From the NCBI RefSeq assembly GCF_030373245.1, contig NZ_JAUCZF010000003.1, positions 372,001 through 436,000 of the forward strand: 64,000 bases of DNA, given 5' to 3'. Below the pieces are notes generated by a model, which was not told the DNA's origin, did no database searches, and was given only the letters and a program-made list of their open reading frames with translations. The translations under genes and the position numbers were made by a program. Source of the stretch: Hydrogenophaga sp. (GTDB lineage: Bacteria > Pseudomonadota > Gammaproteobacteria > Burkholderiales > Burkholderiaceae_C). Shown in pieces: positions 48,039 to 56,768 of the stretch (position 1 is its first letter; every line of letters starts with the position of its first letter).

Positions 48039-48298
48039 GGTTTCGGTCGGCGGTCTTTTGATGGTCAAGTGCTCTGCGGTCTTGCCACAGAGGAAAAACG
48101 AAGAACTGCTGACTGCGCAGCTTCCACATCTCGAAAGGCCCACCACCAGCATGCGGGTGGCAGTTCGCCGGATTTTGGCACCCCGATTGTTCGCCCGCGA
48201 GACAATGACGAATCAGGACCATGCATAACTTCAGATGTCATTGCCTGGAGCGGGAAGATTCGTTCATTGGATTAGGCATACGCTGAACTGCCGCGGCG

Positions 48299-49048
48299 CT
48301 AGAAGCGCACGCTGACTTCGCCGATGCCATCGAACAACACACGCACTGAATCTCCAGGCTCAGCCATGAGCAGCCCGCACCAGGTGCCTGTGGTCACCAC
48401 GGTCCCGGCTGGGATCAAATAGCCCTGGCTCACCGCGTGCCGTACCCAGGTCGTAAGTCCCCACGCTGGATCACCCAGGGCATGCGTTCCATGGAACGCT
48501 TGCACCCTCGATCCGATTTCGACCCGCCCACACTGCACCGCCCAGTCGCGCACCGCGTACGGGATCCATTCTCCGAGCACCAAAGCACCATGAGACTGCA
48601 GGTCTGCCAACTTGATCCGCGGAGCCGCCTTCATCCCAGCGCTCCAACGTGAATCGACCACTTCGATGGCCACGCACATGGCGTCCACCAAAGGCGACCG
48701 ATCCATGGCCGCGCGCGCTGCGTCGATGGGTTCGCCGATGCGCAATGCGATTTCAGCCTCGATGCCTCGAAAATGAAAGGGCTCCCGACGCAGGTCGGCG
48801 GGGCTGACGTGAATGCCAGACGAAGGCAGTGGAGCATGGGTCAGCACCGCATCGCGGCTTGCGCCACCTGTCTTCCAATACCGAGGCGGGCCGTCCTTGA
48901 ACCAGCCGAGCGCCTCGCCAACGGCTGCTTGCACGGCATAGGCGCTGGCCAAACTGGGCAGGGTCGAGGCAGGCTGTGACTTTCCGGTAAGACGCGCCGC
49001 CAACAGCAGGTTGGTGGTGCGGGAGACCGCGGGGACAGCGGATTTCAT
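48299..49048 (-). CDS. FAH/2-keto-4-pentenoate hydratase-family protein
   Basis: This 249-residue protein resembles MhpD/2-oxopent-4-enoate hydratases and 4-oxalocrotonate decarboxylases. It has AYAVQAAVGEALGWFKDGPPRYWKTGGAS early, the metal-binding EAEIALRIGEPID (Glu-x-Glu), and the C-terminal GTVVTTGTWCGLLMAEPGDSVRVLFDGIGEVSVRF. It probably hydrates or decarboxylates a 2-oxo-enoic acid. It lies 19 bases downstream of the amidohydrolase gene and is cotranscribed with it. ATG 49048 is chosen; the frame upstream is low-quality. Confidence 0.85.
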   Translation of the reverse strand: MKSAVPAVSRTTNLLLAARLTGKSQPASTLPSLASAYAVQAAVGEALGWFKDGPPRYWKTGGASRDAVLTHAPLPSSGIHVSPADLRREPFHFRGIEAEIALRIGEPIDAARAAMDRSPLVDAMCVAIEVVDSRWSAGMKAAPRIKLADLQSHGALVLGEWIPYAVRDWAVQCGRVEIGSRVQAFHGTHALGDPAWGLTTWVRHAVSQGYLIPAGTVVTTGTWCGLLMAEPGDSVRVLFDGIGEVSVRF

Positions 49049-49067
49049 GGCACTGATTGTGAGCAAG

Positions 49068-50384
49068 TCAGACAGCTCGTGCCCGAGCCCACAGCCGATC
49101 AGCAACGGCCTGCGCGTCGCGCAATACGGCTTCCAGATCCAGCTGCGTCGGTCGGCCATCTGCCACCAGATGCTGGCCATCGCGAAACACATGGCGCACA
49201 TTGGTGGCGCTTCCAGCGTGTACCAGGATGCCGCAGCCATCAACAACAGGCACAAGGTTTGGCGCCGCCGGATCCAGCATCACCAGATCGGCGCGATAAC
49301 CGACCTCCAGACGACCCAGGTCAGACAAACCGAGTGCCAGCGCGCCACCCTCGGTGGCCCAGCCAAAAACGGTCGCTGCGTCCAACACAAATTCTTGCGC
49401 CCGTACCCTCGCCGCGACGATCGCCATGCGCATGGTCTCGAACATGTCCGCCGACTTGGTATCGGTGCAGAGCGTCACGCCCACACCAGCCTCCCGCATG
49501 GCCAAAACCGGTGCGGCTGCTCCGAAGGCAGCGTTGCCAATGGGGGCGTGGCACAAATGGATGTGTGCACTGCCAGCGCGCGCAATGTCGACTTGGTCCA
49601 TGTAGATGCCGTGCGCTGCAAACAATCCCGGGTTCAACAGCCCGACCTCGTCCAGCAGCTCCACTGGGCTCATGCCCTCGCGGGCTCGCACCTGTTCGAC
49701 CTCCAGGCGAGACTGCGTCAAGTGTGTATGGACAGGTCGCTTGTCGGCGTCAGCCAGGTGAGAAACCTCGTTCAGCAGGCCGCGCGAGCACGTATCGGGC
49801 GCATGTGGCGCATGCACAGCGCGAATGCGGCCCCCGTCGGCACCGTCCCATCGCGCGATCAGGTCGAGGCTATCGCGAAGCGTGCTTTCACCCAGGGCCT
49901 TATCGGTTTCGAAACGCCCTTCGGCCAGCGCGGCAGAGTCGGCATCCATGACCCGTCCGCCGATAAAGGCTCGCAGTCCAGTCTCCATCGCGGCGCGGGC
50001 GAGCGCATCTGGCGCACGGTAGTAGTCGACCACGGTTGTGCAACCCGCCATCAGCAGTTCCGTTTGACCCAGCCGGGCCAAAAGAAAAGTCTCCTCGTTC
50101 GACAGCCAGTGCCCCTGGGGGATCCCTGGCGTGTAGGCCGGAGCAAATCCCAGGTCCTCGACCATGCCTCGCACGATCATCAGCGGCGTGTGATTGTGCG
50201 TGTTGACAAAGCCCGGCAGGCACAGCGCGCCGCGGCCACTCAGGGTTCGCTCCGCTGGTACGGCCATCTCCCGCGGCCCGATCCAGGCGATACGCCCAGA
50301 TTCGATTCGCAGCGCCGCATGGCGGCGTATCGGCTGCCCTGGACTCACCAAGTGAACATCATCGATCAGCAATGCTTCGGTCAT
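49068..50384 (-). CDS. Amidohydrolase of the TRZ/ATZ (deaminase) subfamily
   Basis: This 438-residue metal-dependent hydrolase of the amidohydrolase superfamily has metal ligands in GFVNTHNHTPLMIVRG (His-x-His), HTHLTQSRLEVEQV and CTDTKSADMFETMR (Asp). The segment HIHLCHAPIGNAAFGAA corresponds to the substrate strand. Relatives deaminate or dechlorinate nitrogen heterocycles (5'-deoxyadenosine, guanine, N-ethylammeline). In this cluster it could deaminate a ring or exocyclic amine. Divergent from the ABC operon across a region carrying the shared 18-bp site. Confidence 0.88.
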   Translation of the reverse strand: MTEALLIDDVHLVSPGQPIRRHAALRIESGRIAWIGPREMAVPAERTLSGRGALCLPGFVNTHNHTPLMIVRGMVEDLGFAPAYTPGIPQGHWLSNEETFLLARLGQTELLMAGCTTVVDYYRAPDALARAAMETGLRAFIGGRVMDADSAALAEGRFETDKALGESTLRDSLDLIARWDGADGGRIRAVHAPHAPDTCSRGLLNEVSHLADADKRPVHTHLTQSRLEVEQVRAREGMSPVELLDEVGLLNPGLFAAHGIYMDQVDIARAGSAHIHLCHAPIGNAAFGAAAPVLAMREAGVGVTLCTDTKSADMFETMRMAIVAARVRAQEFVLDAATVFGWATEGGALALGLSDLGRLEVGYRADLVMLDPAAPNLVPVVDGCGILVHAGSATNVRHVFRDGQHLVADGRPTQLDLEAVLRDAQAVADRLWARARAV

Positions 50385-50455
50385 CGCAGACTCCTTTGTG
50401 GGGCATCACGCACCATGCGAGGGCAAAAAACAGGACGTGAGGTCCTTGGATTGCA

Positions 50456-50473
50456 GGCACGCATTTTGCGTAC
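50456..50473 (-). promoter_or_regulatory. 18-bp site shared with the 62.7-kb promoter region
   Basis: On the minus strand this reads GTACGCAAAATGCGTGCC, identical to 62722-62739. The core ACGCA-AAA-TGCGT is a perfect palindrome. It lies in the divergent region between the amidohydrolase (49068-50384) and the ABC binding protein (50532). Confidence 0.75.
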
Positions 50474-50474
50474 C

Positions 50475-50503
50475 AGACTGTCGACAGTCATTGTCAACAG
50501 TCT
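50475..50503. promoter_or_regulatory. Near-perfect 29-bp palindrome, candidate GntR operator
   Basis: The outer arms are AGACTGT (50475-50481) and ACAGTCT (50497-50503); 12 of 14 base pairs match across the whole element. Nested inside is the perfect palindrome GACTGTCGACAGTC (50476-50489), next to ATTGTCAACAGT (50490-50501). It is adjacent to the 18-bp site. Confidence 0.6.
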
Positions 50504-50531
50504 TCTTCAACTGCATCCTGAGGGCCTCAAC

Positions 50532-51587
50532 ATGCCAAGCACCACTCAACTTGCCAGCGCTGCTCGCCGGCGTTTCATCCGCAACACAGGGACACTTGCT
50601 GCAGCCTCTCTGGCGGCTCCAGGGCTGCTGCGCGCCGCCACCAACGAGATCGTGATCGGTTGCGCCGGCAGCCACACCAGCTGGATGGAGAAGCTGGTGG
50701 CGCCACACATGAAGGCCAAGATCGGTGCCTCGATCCTGATCGAAGGCACCAAATCCAGTGTCAACCTGGAAAAGATGTCATCGAACAAAAGCAAGCCATA
50801 CCTGTCGGTGGTTCAGATGGACGACCCTGTGATGATCCAGGCAGTCGGCGAGGGTCTCCTTGCACCCATCACCAAGACCGACGTCCCGAATGTGGCCAAA
50901 CTGCGAGCTGGCGCCGTGCACATGGATGGCATGTGGGCCAACTACGTACAGCCATGGGCTGGTGTGGCTTACAACAGCAAGGCGCTCAAAGGCGTCAGCA
51001 GCTGGGCAGACCTGTGGGCGCCGGCCGCCAAGGGCAAGATCATCATTCCTTCGCTACAAAACACCGAGGGCATGTGGACGCTGTTCATGGCCGCTCACCT
51101 GGGCACGGGCATGCCACTTGCCAAGGCTCAGTACGAAATCGATGCCGCATTCGACAAGCTCAAGGGCCTCAAGGGACAGGTGCTCAACGTCTATTCGGTG
51201 ATGTCGCAGTCGTTCAATCTGCTCGAGCAGGGCGAGATCTCGATGCTTGCTGGCAACTTCAGCAGCTACACGCTGCCGCGCAAGGTCGCCGGCGCACCGG
51301 TGGACCTGGCGGCGCCCAAGGAGGGCATCTTCGCGATGCCCTCGGGCATCTGCCTGGTCAAAGGCGGGCCGAATCCCGGACTGGCCAAAGCCTATGTCAA
51401 CGAAATGCTCGGTGCAGAACTGCAGGCCAAGATCGCCGAGTTCTCTTCGTCGCTACCCGCTAACACCGAGGTGGCAGCCACGGCATCCACCCCCAAGGGC
51501 GTGGAGATCTTTTCGCCTGACTGGGCATTCGTCGCCAAGAACCGCAAGGAGTGGATCACCCGCTTTGACAAGCTGATGGCGGCCTGA
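50532..51587 (+). CDS. ABC transporter substrate-binding protein, Tat-type signal (PotD-like)
   Basis: This 351-residue periplasmic receptor is preceded by a twin-arginine signal (RRRFIRNTGTLAAASLAAPGLLRAA). The mature part begins TNEIVIGCAGSHTSWMEKLVAPHMKAKIG and has the PotD/AfuA-like WANYVQPWAGVAYNSKALKGVSSWADLW. It would deliver its ligand (polyamine, organic or cyclic amide) to the ATPase and two permeases directly downstream. ATG 50532 fits the Tat signal length. First gene of the five-gene plus-strand operon. Confidence 0.9.
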   Translation: MPSTTQLASAARRRFIRNTGTLAAASLAAPGLLRAATNEIVIGCAGSHTSWMEKLVAPHMKAKIGASILIEGTKSSVNLEKMSSNKSKPYLSVVQMDDPVMIQAVGEGLLAPITKTDVPNVAKLRAGAVHMDGMWANYVQPWAGVAYNSKALKGVSSWADLWAPAAKGKIIIPSLQNTEGMWTLFMAAHLGTGMPLAKAQYEIDAAFDKLKGLKGQVLNVYSVMSQSFNLLEQGEISMLAGNFSSYTLPRKVAGAPVDLAAPKEGIFAMPSGICLVKGGPNPGLAKAYVNEMLGAELQAKIAEFSSSLPANTEVAATASTPKGVEIFSPDWAFVAKNRKEWITRFDKLMAA

Positions 51588-51597
51588 GCGCGCTTCC

Positions 51598-52665
51598 ATG
51601 GCTCACCTGCAGGTCAATGGCGTCATCAAACGCTTCGGGAATCAAACGGTAGTCGACGGACTGGACTTTGCTGTCGAGCGTGGCGAGTTGGTGTCCTTGC
51701 TCGGCCCTTCGGGCTGTGGCAAGACCACCCTGCTCCGAATGATCGCGGGGTTGGTGCACGCTGACGGGGGCCGCATCGCCCTCGCCGGGCGAGAACTGGC
51801 CGAAGTGCCAGCCCATCGTCGAAACGTGTCCGTGGTGTTCCAGAGCTACGCGTTGTTCCCGCATCTGAGCGTGCGCGAGAACGTGGCTTTCGGGCTTCGA
51901 GCGCGCGGTGTGGCGGCATCGGAGGCAGCCACGCGAGTCGAAGACGTGCTGGCCTTGGTTCGCATGCAGGCGTTCGCAGACGGTCCTGTGACGCAGCTGT
52001 CTGGTGGACAGCAACAACGCGTTGCAGTCGCACGAGCGCTGGTTGTACAGCCCGACTTGTTGTTGCTGGATGAACCCTTCTCGGCGCTGGATCGCAAGCT
52101 CCGGGAAACCATGCAGATTGAACTCAAGGCGCTGCTCAAGTCGCGTGGAATGACCGCCGTTTTCGTCACCCACGACCAGGACGAAGCCCTGACGGTTTCT
52201 GACCGCATCGCCGTGATGAATGCGGGGCGCATCGAACAATTCGCTGACCCTGGCACCCTTTACGCGAAGCCCGCCACTGCGTTTGCCCTGGACTTCGTTG
52301 GTCTCTCGACTCGACTCACCGGTCAAGTGACACAGCTCGCAGATGGGTACATCACGATCTCAACAGCGACAGGGGAACTGCGAGCCAATGCAAAATTCTC
52401 GCGAGGCTCGAAGGTCTTGCTGGGCGTACGGCCTGAGCGCATCCGGCTCGGTGCCGGGGGAGCTGAAGACAACACGCTGCAGGCTCCGGTGACCGACGTG
52501 GTGCCGCTCGGGGCACGCACCCATCTGTACTTTCAGGCGGCCGACGGTGATCGCTTGCTGTGCGAACTCCCCGGCACGGCCGACACCAGTGAGACCCAGC
52601 CTGGTGACAGGGTCACGCTGCACTGGCCAGTGTCAGACACGCTGGTCTACCCCGCCTCGGTATGA
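51598..52665 (+). CDS. ABC transporter ATP-binding protein (PotA-like)
   Basis: This 355-residue ATPase has Walker A GPSGCGKTTLLRMI, the signature TQLSGGQQQRVAVARAL, Walker B LLLLDEPFSALDRKLR and the switch histidine in FVTHDQDEALTV. A C-terminal TOBE-like regulatory domain (LLGVRPERIRLG...) is typical of PotA/MalK-type proteins. It powers import with the two permeases that follow. Its stop overlaps the first permease start by four bases. Confidence 0.94.
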   Translation: MAHLQVNGVIKRFGNQTVVDGLDFAVERGELVSLLGPSGCGKTTLLRMIAGLVHADGGRIALAGRELAEVPAHRRNVSVVFQSYALFPHLSVRENVAFGLRARGVAASEAATRVEDVLALVRMQAFADGPVTQLSGGQQQRVAVARALVVQPDLLLLDEPFSALDRKLRETMQIELKALLKSRGMTAVFVTHDQDEALTVSDRIAVMNAGRIEQFADPGTLYAKPATAFALDFVGLSTRLTGQVTQLADGYITISTATGELRANAKFSRGSKVLLGVRPERIRLGAGGAEDNTLQAPVTDVVPLGARTHLYFQAADGDRLLCELPGTADTSETQPGDRVTLHWPVSDTLVYPASV

Positions 52666-53504
52666 CAGCGATTCGTCGCATTGACGGCTTTGCCTGGCTG
52701 GCAGCACCTGCACTGGTGTACCTGGGTTTGCTGTATGCGATTCCCCTGGCGCTGCTGCTTTTCAAGAGCCTCAGCTCAGCAGGCTCCTTTCCATCCTTTG
52801 CCGGTTATGCGGAGTTCTTTGGCGATGAGTTCCACTTGAACATTCTGTGGCGCACGTTGCGCGTGGCGCTGCTCGTCACTGGACTGTCGCTGTTGCTGGC
52901 GTATCCCACCGCCTTCGTGTTGGCGCGGGCGCGTGGTGCACTGCAAACCGTCATTCTGGTCGCGATGGTGCTACCACTGGCGGTGGGGGTGGTGGTCAAG
53001 ACCTTTGCCTGGTCTATTCTGTTCCGCAGTGACGGGCTGTTGAACAAGATGCTGACCGGGCTGGGGATTGCCGACGAGCCGGTTCGCATGTTGTTCACGG
53101 AGACCGCGCTCGTGATTGCTGCAGCCAACATCTTCCTGCCCTTCATGGTGCTCCCCATTTACGCTGTTGTGAGACAGCTCGACCCTCGCCTGGTCGAGGC
53201 TTCCGCCACCCTAGGCGCCACACCACTGCACGGCTTCTTTCGCGTGGTCGTTCCATTGACACTGCCCGGCGTGGTGGCTGGCACCGCCTTTGTGTTCTCG
53301 ATGGCTGTATCGATGTATGTGATTCCGAGTCTGATTGTTGGCGAGCGCAGCCAGACCCTGGCCATGCTCATCGCCCGTTCGTACCTCTTCTTGCGTGACG
53401 AGCAACTCGGTTCCTCGATGTCGGCCATTCTTCTGCTGATCGCGGTTGCAGTGGTGCTCGGTAGCAGCGCGCTGATACGCCGTCTGGGTGGAGGACGCAC
53501 ATGA
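52662..53504 (+). CDS. ABC transporter permease (PotB-like)
   Basis: This 280-residue protein has about six membrane helices. The permease EAA loop is VRQLDPRLVEASATLGATPLHGFFRVVVPLTLPGVVAG. VLPLAVGVVVKTFAWSILF and MYVIPSLIVGERSQTLAMLIARSYL are typical of the PotB/HisM class. It forms the channel with the next gene, whose start overlaps its stop. Confidence 0.93.
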   Translation: MTAIRRIDGFAWLAAPALVYLGLLYAIPLALLLFKSLSSAGSFPSFAGYAEFFGDEFHLNILWRTLRVALLVTGLSLLLAYPTAFVLARARGALQTVILVAMVLPLAVGVVVKTFAWSILFRSDGLLNKMLTGLGIADEPVRMLFTETALVIAAANIFLPFMVLPIYAVVRQLDPRLVEASATLGATPLHGFFRVVVPLTLPGVVAGTAFVFSMAVSMYVIPSLIVGERSQTLAMLIARSYLFLRDEQLGSSMSAILLLIAVAVVLGSSALIRRLGGGRT

Positions 53505-54298
53505 CCGCGGTCGAAAGGGCGGCTCGTTTCGCCAGCTGGATTGTTGCGGGCGCAGTGGTGATATTCCTGCTGGGGCCGCTGATCGTGACGGTGGTGGTGT
53601 CCTTCACTTCCTCCTCGATCTATACCCTGCCGCCGCCGGAATGGTCGCTTCGCTGGTACACCTCGCTGTCGCAGAAATCGGGGCTTGCGGAGGCGGTTTG
53701 GCTGTCGGTGCAAATTGCGCTGCTATCCACTGCGCTGGCGTTGGTGCTGGGGACGATGGCTGCCATCGCTGTGGTGCGTGGCCGCTTTGCCGGACGAGAG
53801 GCGATCGCCACCTTCGCGGTCAGCCCTTTGATGATGCCTGGCCTGGTGGTCGGCGTTGCACTGCTTCAGGCCTTTCGCGGTGTCGGCTTTCGTGACGCCT
53901 GGACGAGCCTGATCCTCGCGCACGTGATCATCACGCTGCCGTTCGTGGTGCGCACGCTGCTGGCGGCGCTTGAACGCTTTGACTTCACCTTGCTAGACGC
54001 AGCACGCACGCTGGGTCTGAGCTACCCCCAGGCGGTGCTGAAGGTGCTGGCGCCAGGACTGGCGCCAGCCTTTTTGACATCGGGTCTCTTCGCCTTCCTG
54101 GCATCGATGGACAACTACCCGATTTCCATCTTTCTCACGGACGCACGCAACAAGACACTGCCGATCAAGATGCTGCAGTATCTGGAGGAGCAGCCTGATC
54201 CCACGCTGGCCGCCATCTCTACCGGGCTGATCGTGCTGGCTCTGATCGTTCTGGCCGTGGGCTCACGCAGCGTCGGCCTGAACCGCATGGTGCATTGA
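53501..54298 (+). CDS. ABC transporter permease (PotC-like)
   Basis: This 265-residue protein has about six helices. Its EAA loop is LERFDFTLLDAARTLGLSYPQAVLKVLAPGLAPAFLTSGLFAFLASMDNYPISIFLTDA, close to PotC. It pairs with the preceding permease. The racemase-family gene starts two bases beyond its stop, so all five genes form one operon. Confidence 0.93.
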   Translation: MTAVERAARFASWIVAGAVVIFLLGPLIVTVVVSFTSSSIYTLPPPEWSLRWYTSLSQKSGLAEAVWLSVQIALLSTALALVLGTMAAIAVVRGRFAGREAIATFAVSPLMMPGLVVGVALLQAFRGVGFRDAWTSLILAHVIITLPFVVRTLLAALERFDFTLLDAARTLGLSYPQAVLKVLAPGLAPAFLTSGLFAFLASMDNYPISIFLTDARNKTLPIKMLQYLEEQPDPTLAAISTGLIVLALIVLAVGSRSVGLNRMVH

Positions 54299-54300
54299 GC

Positions 54301-55044
54301 ATGAGATTGATGCTGCTCAACCCCAACATGACCGTGGGCATGACCGAGTCCATGGCGCACGTGGCCAAAGGAGTGCTGAGCCCCGGGAGTACCCTGCTGC
54401 CCTTCACAGCTGAATCGGGGTTTCCCTACATCTCATCGCGGGCCGAAGCGCAGGTGGCCGGCGCCATTGTCCTTGACATGATTGCGCAACACCGCAACAA
54501 GGTGGATGCCGTGGTCATCGCCGCTTTCGGCGACCCTGGCCTGCTGGCTGCACGCGAGCTGTTTGATCTGCCGGTGGTCGGGATGGCTGAGGCGGCCATG
54601 GTCAGCGCCCTGCTCATGGGTCAGCGCTTTTCATTTGTCACCTTCTCCCGTCACATGCAGCCCTGGTACGAGCAGTCGGTCGCCCAAGCCGGATTGCAGA
54701 GCCGGTTTGCGGGGGTCCGCACGCCCGAGGTGGGCTTCCAGTCGGTTGCGACGGTGCAGGAGGAGCTGTTTGATGTGCTGCGCGTGCTCGTCCAGAAAGC
54801 GGTGGTCGAGGATGGCGCCGACGTCGTGATCCTGGGCGGTGCGCCATTGGCTGGCCTGGCGCAACGCTACACAGACGCGCCCGCTGCCCTGGTGGACCCC
54901 ATCAGCGCGGCGGTGACGCAGGCTGAAGCCATGTTTCGACTCGAACCACGCGGCGCACACGCTGGGAGTTTCGCGAGGCCACCGGCCAAGCAAAGCGTCG
55001 GCCAGCCGATCGCACTGTCTGCACGCTTCAACCACACCGACTGA
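54301..55044 (+). CDS. Asp/Glu/hydantoin racemase-family protein lacking both cysteines
   Basis: This 247-residue protein of the Asp/Glu/hydantoin racemase superfamily begins LMLLNPNMTVGMTESM. The two catalytic cysteines of true racemases are replaced: VVIAAFGDPGL has Ala75 in place of the first, and VVILGGAPLAGL has Gly180 in place of the second. A cysteine-based racemase mechanism is therefore unlikely; it may be a lyase, an isomerase of another type, or a non-enzymatic binder. It is the last gene of the ABC operon and converges on the deacetylase-fold gene with no gap. Confidence 0.84.
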   Translation: MRLMLLNPNMTVGMTESMAHVAKGVLSPGSTLLPFTAESGFPYISSRAEAQVAGAIVLDMIAQHRNKVDAVVIAAFGDPGLLAARELFDLPVVGMAEAAMVSALLMGQRFSFVTFSRHMQPWYEQSVAQAGLQSRFAGVRTPEVGFQSVATVQEELFDVLRVLVQKAVVEDGADVVILGGAPLAGLAQRYTDAPAALVDPISAAVTQAEAMFRLEPRGAHAGSFARPPAKQSVGQPIALSARFNHTD

Positions 55045-55944
55045 TCAAGCAGGCGGCACCTCTCGCAGCCAATGGTGCGCAATGGCATCGCGTCGCGCGA
55101 ACCACACGCCTTCTCCGCCTGATTGACGCATGTGTTTCAGTGCAGTCTGCAGTCCACCAATGCGGGCAGCACGACCGATGATGCGCAGATGCAGACCGAT
55201 GGAAAGCATCTTGGCGCCGTGAGCTGATTCATGCAGCAGCCAGTCGAACGCGTCAATCAGGTAGTCGGCGAAGTCTCCCCCACGCACAAAGCTCTGGGTG
55301 CCGAAGAAACGCATGTCGTTGGTGTCGAACGCATAGGGAAGAACCAGATGGGGACGGCCTGCCACCGGCAGGTAATAGGGCAGGTCATCGTTGTAGGCAT
55401 CGCTGTCGTACAAGAAGCCCCCATGTTCGACCAGCAATCGTCGCGTATTGACCGACGCGCTGCTTTTGGTGTGCCAGCCCACAGGCGCAACGCCAGCCAC
55501 GCGAGTGATCTCGGCATGTGCCCGGGCGATCAGAGAGCGTTCGTACGCCTCGTCCATGCCCGCATGAGACTCCCAACGCCAACCGTGCGAACAGATTTCA
55601 TGACCCTGTGCCACCGCGTGCTGTGCGAGCCAGGGAACACCAATCAATGATCGGGCGCAGGCATTCAGCGTCATCGGCACACCGGATTCAGCCACGACGC
55701 TGGCGATGCGCCCATAGCCCACGCGTGTGCCGTACTCAAAGTGAGAGGCCAAACAAAGGTCGGGCGCACCCAGCACAGCCTGGGTCACCTCGTGAACCGA
55801 TTCGTTGCCTTCGTCGCCATCGGCCAGCGACAGTTCAGCGCCCTCCTCGACATTGAGTACCAGAGACACAGCCAGCCCGGCCCCACCAGGCCAGCGCACT
55901 GAGGGAGGATTCAAGCCATAGCCAAGAAAGTCGCGATGGTTCAT
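55045..55944 (-). CDS. Polysaccharide deacetylase-fold hydrolase, PuuE/allantoinase-like
   Basis: This 299-residue NodB-fold protein resembles PuuE-type allantoinases. It has RDFLGYGLNPPSVRWPGGAGLAVSLVLNVEEGAELSLADGDEGNE, EICSHGWRWESHAGMDE, APVGWHTKSSASVNTRRLLVEHGGFLYDSDAYNDDLPYYL, and a late HLRIIGRAARI. PuuE hydrolyses the cyclic ureide allantoin, so an amide-ring-opening role is plausible. It is the last gene of the hydantoinase operon; its start overlaps the stop of the upstream racemase-family gene by four bases. Confidence 0.82.
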   Translation of the reverse strand: MNHRDFLGYGLNPPSVRWPGGAGLAVSLVLNVEEGAELSLADGDEGNESVHEVTQAVLGAPDLCLASHFEYGTRVGYGRIASVVAESGVPMTLNACARSLIGVPWLAQHAVAQGHEICSHGWRWESHAGMDEAYERSLIARAHAEITRVAGVAPVGWHTKSSASVNTRRLLVEHGGFLYDSDAYNDDLPYYLPVAGRPHLVLPYAFDTNDMRFFGTQSFVRGGDFADYLIDAFDWLLHESAHGAKMLSIGLHLRIIGRAARIGGLQTALKHMRQSGGEGVWFARRDAIAHHWLREVPPA

Positions 55945-56609
55945 GTTCTGCAGCGAAGCAAGGTGCGAGCCTGCATCACGGCGCAGGCCATTCCGTCGAA
56001 TACCGGTACAGCCCGTCGAGCCGATAGCGCAGGCGCATAGCCACACAACACAGCGCCGGCAAGGACGAGCGCCTCGGCGCCTGCTGCCTGCAAGCGGGCG
56101 CTGGCAGCGTCCAGTGCTGCCAGCACAGCTTTGTCAACACCGGCGGTGGCCGGCAGGAAGGCTGCTGGCGCCTCAGGCGCCTCAATGCCGACCACCCTGC
56201 CGGCAAGCCCAATTTGGACCATGCGCTGCTGGTAGAGCGGCACCATTGCAGGGCCCAGCGTCAAAACGCCAACACTGCGCACGCGCAGGCAGGCGCTCAT
56301 CAGCGCGGCCTCGGTCATGCCGACCACCGGTCGTCCAGGAAGGCGATGTCGCAGGTGTTCGACGGCACCGTCGAGCGAGATACCCAGCAGCACAGCGTCA
56401 ACCTCGGCGCCATGCGCATCACAGAGCAACTCGGCATGGTGATCGGCCATGGCCAGCGTCGCGGCGTCGCGCACAACGGCGGGTTCTCCGGTAGCGTTGA
56501 CGGCTGAGAGCGTCTCACCACTTTCCAGCGCGGCCCGCGCAGAGGCGGCAAGGCGGGTCGTGATGTGAGATGAGCTGTTCGGATTGATCAGCAGGTATCG
56601 GTAAGTCAT
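55941..56609 (-). CDS. Asp/Glu racemase-family protein (hydantoin-racemase-like), cysteines not conserved
   Basis: This 222-residue protein begins YRYLLINPNSSSHITTRLAASARA, as in hydantoin racemases. The first cysteine position is in DAVLLGISLDGAVEHL (glycine/isoleucine about 76-77) and the second is Gly185 in ALVLAGAVLCGYAPAL; Cys189 lies four residues further on. Racemase chemistry is therefore doubtful. It lies 159 bases after the amidase gene on the same strand, and its start may need its own ribosome binding site. Confidence 0.8.
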   Translation of the reverse strand: MTYRYLLINPNSSSHITTRLAASARAALESGETLSAVNATGEPAVVRDAATLAMADHHAELLCDAHGAEVDAVLLGISLDGAVEHLRHRLPGRPVVGMTEAALMSACLRVRSVGVLTLGPAMVPLYQQRMVQIGLAGRVVGIEAPEAPAAFLPATAGVDKAVLAALDAASARLQAAGAEALVLAGAVLCGYAPALSARRAVPVFDGMACAVMQARTLLRCRT

Positions 56610-56768
56610 GCTCGATGGTGTCTGTCTGACACTCGCGTCACCGTGGGCAGCAGCCCCAGAACGGACAGTGGGCCGTCGGTACAGCGCTGACGCTGCTGTT
56701 GCCTCAACATCTGCCTAGCGGATTTCATGGACTCCTCGCTTCCGCGGGCCGATGCGTTGACCGGATCA
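56610..56768. other. 159-bp gap between amidase and racemase-family genes
   Basis: The region holds a short inverted repeat, GTGTC-TGTCT-GACAC (56618-56632), close to the start of the racemase-family gene, but no gene or T-run terminator. It may hold an internal promoter for the last two genes of this strand. Confidence 0.4.
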
